DNA from: an uncultured Clostridia bacterium
GTDB lineage: Bacteria > Bacillota > Clostridia > Oscillospirales > Oscillospiraceae
Direction of reading: 5' to 3'
Length of the DNA: 17,853 nt
NCBI GenBank assembly: GCA_947167725.1
Contig: CAMVJF010000012.1
Coordinates: forward strand, 1 to 17,853
Numbering within the stretch: the first letter of the stretch is position 1; each line of letters starts with the position of its first letter. The notes beneath the pieces were generated by a model that saw only the letters and a program-made list of their open reading frames with translations, searched no databases and was not told where the DNA came from. Below are positions 14,911-17,853 of the stretch, in pieces. The translations under genes were made by a program, and so were the position numbers.

Positions 14911-16047
14911 TTATCCGATGACATGCGTCTCGGGAAAACGCTTGAGTTCCTCGAGGCTCCTTGTCTCCTGTACTTCTTGTTTGATTTCGCCGAGCACCGT
15001 GTTGATTGTTCGTCCCGTCAATTCTCCGGCACAGTCGGAGAATTTTTGCAGGATCTCCGCACGATTGAAGCGGTAGAAGACAAATCCGCTTTCCGCCTCC
15101 AGCCTCAGCACGCCGCCGTCAAGACGACCTCTCAATTTGTTCTCGTCGCCGGGGTAGATGCGCATATCTGCCGGAAGCTTCGCCGCAACGCGACTGCATA
15201 GTTCGCTCCAGAAAGCCTTCGCGTCCACATTTCCGGCATCCTTCGGTGACGCAGCTTGCTCCGCACGGCGCGTCGGACGCTCAAAAAAGACGTCCTCAGG
15301 CTGCTCCTCCCGAAAGACTTCGAGTTCTTCCGGTTCTCTCGTCTCAGGCGCGGAAGCGGGCTGCTCACACGCGAGCTCCGGCTCATAAGAGCGCGGAGGT
15401 TCTTCATATGGCTCTCCCTCCCACGGAAGAAGCTCGTCCTCCCGTTCGGGTCCGCCGCGATGCGGCTCAAGAGCCGCGTCAGAGGCCGGCGCGGAGACGA
15501 GTCCGCGTGCGATCTCTTCTTCCAGCCGCGAAAGGCGGGCGTTGAAATCCGGCATATCCAGCTTCAAAAGGCCGCTGCACAGCGTTACCAAACAGAGCTC
15601 TGCGCTGCTGCGTGGGCTTTTGGCCGCGCGCGCGGAGATCAGCGCGTCCTGAAGCGTGCCCATTCCGGCGCACAACTCCTCTGTCGTGAGCTGTTCGGCA
15701 AAGCGGCGCAGCACCGCAAGCTCGTGTCCGCCGGAAATCAGCTCCGCTCCGCCCTTGGGTGCGACGCGCAGCATCAGGGTATCGCGCAGGAGCGTGAAAA
15801 GCTCGCCGAGCACGCCGACCGGGTCCTTTCCGTTCATCCACATGCCCGAGAAACACTTGAGCGCCGCCTCGGTCTTATGCGCGATGATATGTTCGAACAG
15901 TTCCTCGATGCGCCGCTTTCCGGCGAGGCCCATCGTGGTGTAGACCGCATCCGCGTCGATGCGGCTGTGCGCCGAGCATTGGTCGAGCAGGCTCAGCGCG
16001 TCGCGCACGCCGCCCTCGGCCAAGCGGGCAATCAGCTCGGCCGCCTC
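14911..16047 (-). CDS. dnaX: DnaX (DNA polymerase III gamma/tau), C-terminal portion after a frameshift
   Basis: This is the downstream part of dnaX, in the -1 frame relative to the N-terminal part. It begins at the inferred break with EAAELIARLAEGGVRDALSL, which continues the end of the DnaX AAA+ module without a gap. Then come clamp-loader domain III (up to about residue 160 of this portion), a long acidic and proline-containing linker ('EREDELLPWEGEPYEEPPRS' and similar), and a C-terminal tau-like domain (about the last 100 residues). It has no ATG of its own near the junction; the first available start in frame is a TTG at 16021-16023 inside a conserved stretch and without a ribosome binding site. 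It therefore cannot be an independent gene. The stop TAA is at 14911-14913. Confidence 0.85.
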   Translation of the reverse strand, partial: EAAELIARLAEGGVRDALSLLDQCSAHSRIDADAVYTTMGLAGKRRIEELFEHIIAHKTEAALKCFSGMWMNGKDPVGVLGELFTLLRDTLMLRVAPKGGAELISGGHELAVLRRFAEQLTTEELCAGMGTLQDALISARAAKSPRSSAELCLVTLCSGLLKLDMPDFNARLSRLEEEIARGLVSAPASDAALEPHRGGPEREDELLPWEGEPYEEPPRSYEPELACEQPASAPETREPEELEVFREEQPEDVFFERPTRRAEQAASPKDAGNVDAKAFWSELCSRVAAKLPADMRIYPGDENKLRGRLDGGVLRLEAESGFVFYRFNRAEILQKFSDCAGELTGRTINTVLGEIKQEVQETRSLEELKRFPETHVIG

Positions 16048-16640
16048 ACGATATCGAAATGCTCCTCGGCCGCGATATGCTCGACATAGTCTGCGAGCTC
16101 CTTGGTCTCGATGCGGCGAAAGCTGTGACGCTGGCAGCGAGAGAGGATCGTCGCCGGGACCTTCTGCAGTTCGGTCGTGGCAAGAATGAAAATCAGATGC
16201 TCGGGCGGCTCCTCGATGATCTTCAGCAGTGCGTTGAAGGCCGAGGGGGACAGCATGTGTACCTCGTCGATGATATACACGCGCTTTTTCACCGCCGCGG
16301 GAGAAAAAACCGCCTCCTCGCGCAGCGCGCGCACATTATCCACCCCGTTGTTCGAGGCAGCGTCGAGCTCGACCACGTCAAGGATCGACCCGTCGGCGAT
16401 GCCGCGGCAGGCCGCGCACTCTCCGCAGGGGTTGCCGTCGACCGGGTGTTCGCAGTTGACTGCCCTTGCAAGGATGCGCGCACAGGTCGTCTTGCCTGTA
16501 CCTCGTGTGCCAATGAACAGATATGCGTGAGAGAGCCTTCCCGTACGGACCTGGTTTTTCAAGGTCTCGGTGATATGCTTCTGCCCGATGACGTCGTCAA
16601 AGCTCTGCGGCCGCCATTTGCGGTAAAGCGCCTGATACAT
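16032..16640 (-). CDS. dnaX: DnaX (DNA polymerase III gamma/tau), N-terminal ATPase portion ending at a frameshift
   Basis: Clamp-loader ATPase subunit of the replicative DNA polymerase. The 202 codons contain a standard start (MYQALYRKWRPQSFDDVIGQ), Walker A GTRGTGKT (44-51), four zinc cysteines (C63, C72, C75, C78), Walker B with DEVH (125-128), and the SRC arginine-finger motif (167-169). After V198 (GTG at 16047-16049) the reading leaves the conserved sequence and stops four codons later (RRPS then TGA at 16032-16034). The -1 frame restores the family sequence. The ATG at 16638-16640 follows AAGGAGGG. Downstream of ffs, as is usual in Firmicutes. The two parts together would give about 576 residues, normal for tau. 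Confidence 0.9.
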   Translation of the reverse strand: MYQALYRKWRPQSFDDVIGQKHITETLKNQVRTGRLSHAYLFIGTRGTGKTTCARILARAVNCEHPVDGNPCGECAACRGIADGSILDVVELDAASNNGVDNVRALREEAVFSPAAVKKRVYIIDEVHMLSPSAFNALLKIIEEPPEHLIFILATTELQKVPATILSRCQRHSFRRIETKELADYVEHIAAEEHFDIVRRPS

Positions 16641-16656
16641 GCTCTCCCTCCTTCTC

Positions 16657-16679
16657 GGTCACGAAAAGAATTTGTGACC
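16657..16679 (-). repeat. Hairpin between the SRP RNA and dnaX
   Basis: GGTCAC (16657-16662) and GTGACC (16674-16679) form a 6-bp stem around 11 bases. On the minus strand it falls just after the SRP RNA 3' arm and just before the dnaX ribosome binding site. No U-tract follows, so it looks more like a processing site or partial attenuator than a full terminator. Confidence 0.5.
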
Positions 16680-16680
16680 C

Positions 16681-16964
16681 TTGACAAGACTGTACACCCG
16701 GCTCCGAAGCATTTTCTATGCCCGTTACGCAGGCAGCCGGCTCGGACCCGGCAACCTTGCGGCACACGAAACGCACCGCTTAATGCTGCTCGGTTCCCCG
16801 CCTGACATGGTTCACGGGTTTCCGTTGCGCAAGACCGGATCGTCATCACTGCTTACCGGGGTCAGACGACACAGGAAACTTCCTCGGCCGGGGATTCATC
16901 CCTGCTGTAGCGGATTGCAGGTTACAGGGCACCGCTGGCTCCCCAACTAGTACAGCCTTGTCAA
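16681..16964 (-). ncRNA. ffs: Signal recognition particle RNA, large type with Alu domain
   Basis: RNA scaffold of the signal recognition particle, which pairs with Ffh to target membrane proteins. On the minus strand the ends form a long closing helix: TTGACAAGGCTGTAC (16950-16964) pairs with GTACAGTCTTGTCAA (16681-16695) with one G-U. The Alu domain near the 5' end contains TGTAACC and CAGCAGGGATGAATCCC. The S domain has the helix 8 signature GTCAGGCGGGGAACCGAGCA (ending near 16787-16806) with a GGAA tetraloop (16794-16797) and the asymmetric AGCAGC loop. Length of about 280 nt matches the Bacillus/Clostridia large type. The position directly before dnaX is the usual one. The exact ends are inferred from the helix and could be off by a few bases. 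Confidence 0.92.
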
Positions 16965-16977
16965 AAGTCACGCAGTT

Positions 16978-17006
16978 ATTATAGCTCAATTGCCAAAGAT
17001 AATCAA
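16978..17006 (-). promoter_or_regulatory. SRP RNA (ffs) promoter
   Basis: On the minus strand TTGATT (17001-17006) and a perfect TATAAT (16978-16983) are 17 bp apart. The predicted start near 16971 lies a few bases before the closing helix of the RNA. With no other promoter seen, it probably also drives dnaX-ybaB-GH2 by read-through. Confidence 0.8.
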
Positions 17007-17014
17007 TATTTTTC

Positions 17015-17042
17015 TTTACAAATGAAAAATCTGTGGTATAAT
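17015..17042 (+). promoter_or_regulatory. tRNA promoter, divergent from the ffs promoter
   Basis: TTTACA (17015-17020) and a perfect TATAAT (17037-17042) with a 16-bp spacer; a TGG before the -10 also gives an extended -10. The -35 boxes of this and the ffs promoter are only 8 bp apart, back to back. Confidence 0.75.
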
Positions 17043-17077
17043 ACATGAGGCTCTCAAAAAGGGCTGCTATTTCATAT

Positions 17078-17174
17078 GGGGGCGTAGCTCAGCTGGGAGA
17101 GCGCCTGGGCCAGTTATATTGCTTGTCTCATGGGGGCATGTACCTCACCCGCCAGCCACGCGGTTCACATCCGT
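17078..17174 (+). pseudogene. Broken tRNA copy (5' half of tRNA-Ala plus anticodon-arm-like remnant)
   Basis: Positions 17074-17103 repeat, base for base, the 30 bases at 17212-17241 that form the 5' flank, acceptor strand and D arm of the intact tRNA-Ala. After this about 57 unrelated bases follow. Then CGGTTCACATCCGT (17161-17174) matches the anticodon-arm segment CGGTTCGCATCCGT of the intact tRNA with one change. No T arm, no 3' acceptor strand pairing with GGGGGCG and no CCA follow, so it cannot fold into a tRNA. It lies directly behind the tRNA promoter, so it will be transcribed as part of the precursor. Confidence 0.6.
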
Positions 17175-17215
17175 TTGTCGAAAGCCTTGATAATTCAGCG
17201 TTTTTAATCGAATAT

Positions 17216-17291
17216 GGGGGCGTAGCTCAGCTGGGAGAGCGTACGGTTCGCATCCGTAAGGTCAAGGGTTCGAATCCCTCCGTCTCCACCA
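17216..17291 (+). tRNA. tRNA-Ala (anticodon CGC)
   Basis: A 76-base tRNA with encoded CCA. The acceptor stem GGGGGCG/CGTCTCC includes G3-U70, the alanine identity pair. D arm GCTC-AGCTGGGA-GAGC; anticodon stem TACGG/CCGTA with loop TTCGCAT, giving anticodon CGC for GCG codons. The T arm is AAGGG-TTCGAAT-CCCTC, with one A-C mismatch at the base of the stem. A terminator starts 5 bases downstream. Confidence 0.9.
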
Positions 17292-17296
17292 ATTTC

Positions 17297-17326
17297 GGGA
17301 AGTCTGGTTTCAGACTTCCCTTTTTT
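17297..17326 (+). terminator. Intrinsic terminator after tRNA-Ala
   Basis: A perfect 10-bp stem, GGGAAGTCTG (17297-17306) and CAGACTTCCC (17311-17320), with a GTTT loop and six T immediately after. Strong and clearly oriented rightward. Confidence 0.93.
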
Positions 17327-17339
17327 GTGACTTCTTGAA

Positions 17340-17369
17340 TTGACAAACATCTTATGTTCGACATATAAT
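17340..17369 (+). promoter_or_regulatory. Consensus promoter with no recognised downstream gene
   Basis: A perfect TTGACA (17340-17345) and a perfect TATAAT (17364-17369) separated by 18 bp. The predicted start is about 17376. The only thing before the next terminator is a ~105-nt region, and the next gene is on the opposite strand. Confidence 0.75.
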
Positions 17370-17375
17370 AAGCAA

Positions 17376-17480
17376 AGAAGAGCAAACTGCATGCGCGGTC
17401 AACTCCTCAAGTGCAAATAGTTATATCCGTGGTTAAACCGTAAAACAACCGTCACTTGTCGGGAGTGGCGGTTGTTTTTA
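17376..17480 (+). ncRNA. Candidate small RNA or leader transcript
   Basis: Defined by a consensus promoter on the left and an intrinsic terminator on the right, giving about 105 nt. It contains a 9-residue reading frame (17391-17420, MRGQLLKCK) with only a weak AAGAAGAG ribosome binding site, so coding is doubtful. A GGTTAAACC palindrome occurs near 17431-17439. No known RNA family was recognised. It could be a regulatory RNA, a leftover leader of a lost gene, or an antisense RNA to the 3' region of the barstar message. Confidence 0.4.
17444..17479. terminator. Bidirectional terminator of the short unit and probably the barstar gene
   Basis: AACAACCGTCAC (17444-17455) pairs with GTGGCGGTTGTT (17465-17476), with one T-G wobble and a 9-base loop. 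Five T end the plus-strand transcript (17475-17479) and four T follow on the minus strand. It therefore also suits the barstar gene, whose stop is about 100 bp to the right. Confidence 0.8.
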
Positions 17481-17508
17481 TCTCTGTTGATGGCCCGATT
17501 TGGTAATT

Positions 17509-17525
17509 TGTCTCACGGTGAGACA
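17509..17525. promoter_or_regulatory. Perfect 8+1+8 palindrome near the barstar 3' end
   Basis: TGTCTCAC-G-GTGAGACA is perfectly symmetric and has the form of an operator or a recombinase half-site pair. It lies about 55 bp beyond the barstar stop codon, so it is not a classical promoter operator for that gene. No T-tract follows on either strand. Function unknown. Confidence 0.45.
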
Positions 17526-17580
17526 CGTTCATAGTTTTAAGAAAACCACTTTCATAACTACGCAAAAAACGGCTTTGGGT

Positions 17581-17853
17581 TCATTCTTCTGAAAACACAA
17601 AATGAACCAGCGTGTACTGCTCCTCCGCACGACGCATGATTTCTACCATCTTCTCCGCATAGCTGCGCAAGTCCTTTGAAAGACGATTTAGGCCGTCCAC
17701 ATGAACGGTGGTTTCCGATGTTCTGTCTCCGCAGAAATCATCAAGATAATCCCAAAAGGCGCTCCAGTTTTTCCCGTAATACGCAGGGAAGCCAAAAGCA
17801 TCTTTTAGAACTTCATGGATTTCTTCTGCATATTTGCAGGCAGACAAATCAAC
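17581..17853 (-). CDS. Barstar-family ribonuclease inhibitor, 5' end cut by right window edge
   Basis: Small cytoplasmic protein related to barstar, which blocks the active site of barnase-type ribonucleases. The frame is open to the window edge and begins VDLSACKYAEEIHEVLKDAF, matching the first strand and helix of the family. A few N-terminal residues, including the true start, therefore lie outside; the TTG at 17845-17847 is not a convincing start. The core FGFPAYYGKNWSAFWDYLDD aligns with the barnase-binding helix of barstar. Barstar D39 is kept in 'FWD', but D35 is replaced by serine. The end 'YTLVHFVFSEE' is the last strand. No ribonuclease gene is visible; it could lie to the right. 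Confidence 0.88.
   Translation of the reverse strand, partial: VDLSACKYAEEIHEVLKDAFGFPAYYGKNWSAFWDYLDDFCGDRTSETTVHVDGLNRLSKDLRSYAEKMVEIMRRAEEQYTLVHFVFSEE

Noticed and set aside
16021..16023. Independent start for the 370-residue downstream dnaX frame
   Set aside because: It would be a TTG without a ribosome binding site inside a conserved DnaX segment; the frame continues upstream in homologous sequence, so it is the second part of one gene.
17045..17338. Open frame of 97 residues on the plus strand with two 'GGVAQLGER' segments
   Set aside because: It is the translation of the tRNA-Ala and its broken copy; 'GGVAQLGERTVRIRKVKGSNPS' type proteins are well-known artefacts of tRNA genes.
17204..17392. 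Open frame of 62 residues on the minus strand, 'GGDGGIRTLDLTDANRTLS'
   Set aside because: Antisense reading of the tRNA and its terminator, another well-known artefact.
17391..17420. Nine-residue leader peptide as an attenuator
   Set aside because: No run of regulatory codons, a weak ribosome binding site and no downstream gene on the same strand, so attenuation has no target here; kept only as a note within the small RNA candidate.

Overview
The window looks like a chromosomal segment of a GC-rich (roughly 60% by eye) Gram-positive anaerobe of class Clostridia, probably an Oscillospiraceae-type gut or anaerobic-digester lineage. The evidence is an SRP RNA with an Alu domain directly upstream of dnaX-ybaB, YqhQ/DUF1385 next to prmC, a DUF1002 (YpuA-type) secreted protein, recA-recX-rimO-pgsA gene content, AGGAGG-type ribosome binding sites and TTGACA/TATAAT-type promoters. 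The species cannot be named from the sequence.

Layout. (1) 1-2758, minus strand: a PaaI-type thioesterase, then a membrane-anchored leucine-rich-repeat protein, then the N-terminal third of peptidase T, which runs off the left edge. (2) 3060-11726, plus strand: one long co-directional run with short gaps or overlaps and no internal terminator that I can see. It holds a response regulator, a sensor kinase with almost no extracytoplasmic domain, DUF1385, prmC, recA, recX, rimO, pgsA and cysS. It ends in a 25-bp perfect inverted repeat that can terminate transcription from both sides. (3) 11796-12686, minus: a secreted DUF1002 protein with its own consensus promoter and a candidate operator. (4) 12824-16964, minus: SRP RNA (ffs), dnaX broken by a frameshift, ybaB, then a short GH2 glycosidase where recR is often found. 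(5) 17015-17326, plus: a tRNA promoter, a broken 5' copy of a tRNA, an intact tRNA-Ala(CGC) and a strong terminator. (6) 17330-17853: a more AT-rich tail with a consensus promoter that appears to drive only a ~105-nt transcript, a 17-bp palindrome, and a barstar-family gene that runs off the right edge.

How the genes work together. The plus-strand run is mostly housekeeping: translation termination (PrmC), recombination (RecA with its modulator RecX), ribosome modification (RimO), phospholipid synthesis (PgsA) and tRNA charging (CysS). It sits behind a two-component system that may regulate it or simply share its promoter. No Clostridia/Bacillus-type LexA box is visible before recA. I see no CRISPR array, no complete mobile element and no obvious multi-gene defence system. 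The most interesting items are the dnaX frameshift, the short transcription unit and duplicated tRNA end near 17.0-17.5 kb, the paired arms at the DUF1002 promoter, and the repeat architecture of the LRR protein.
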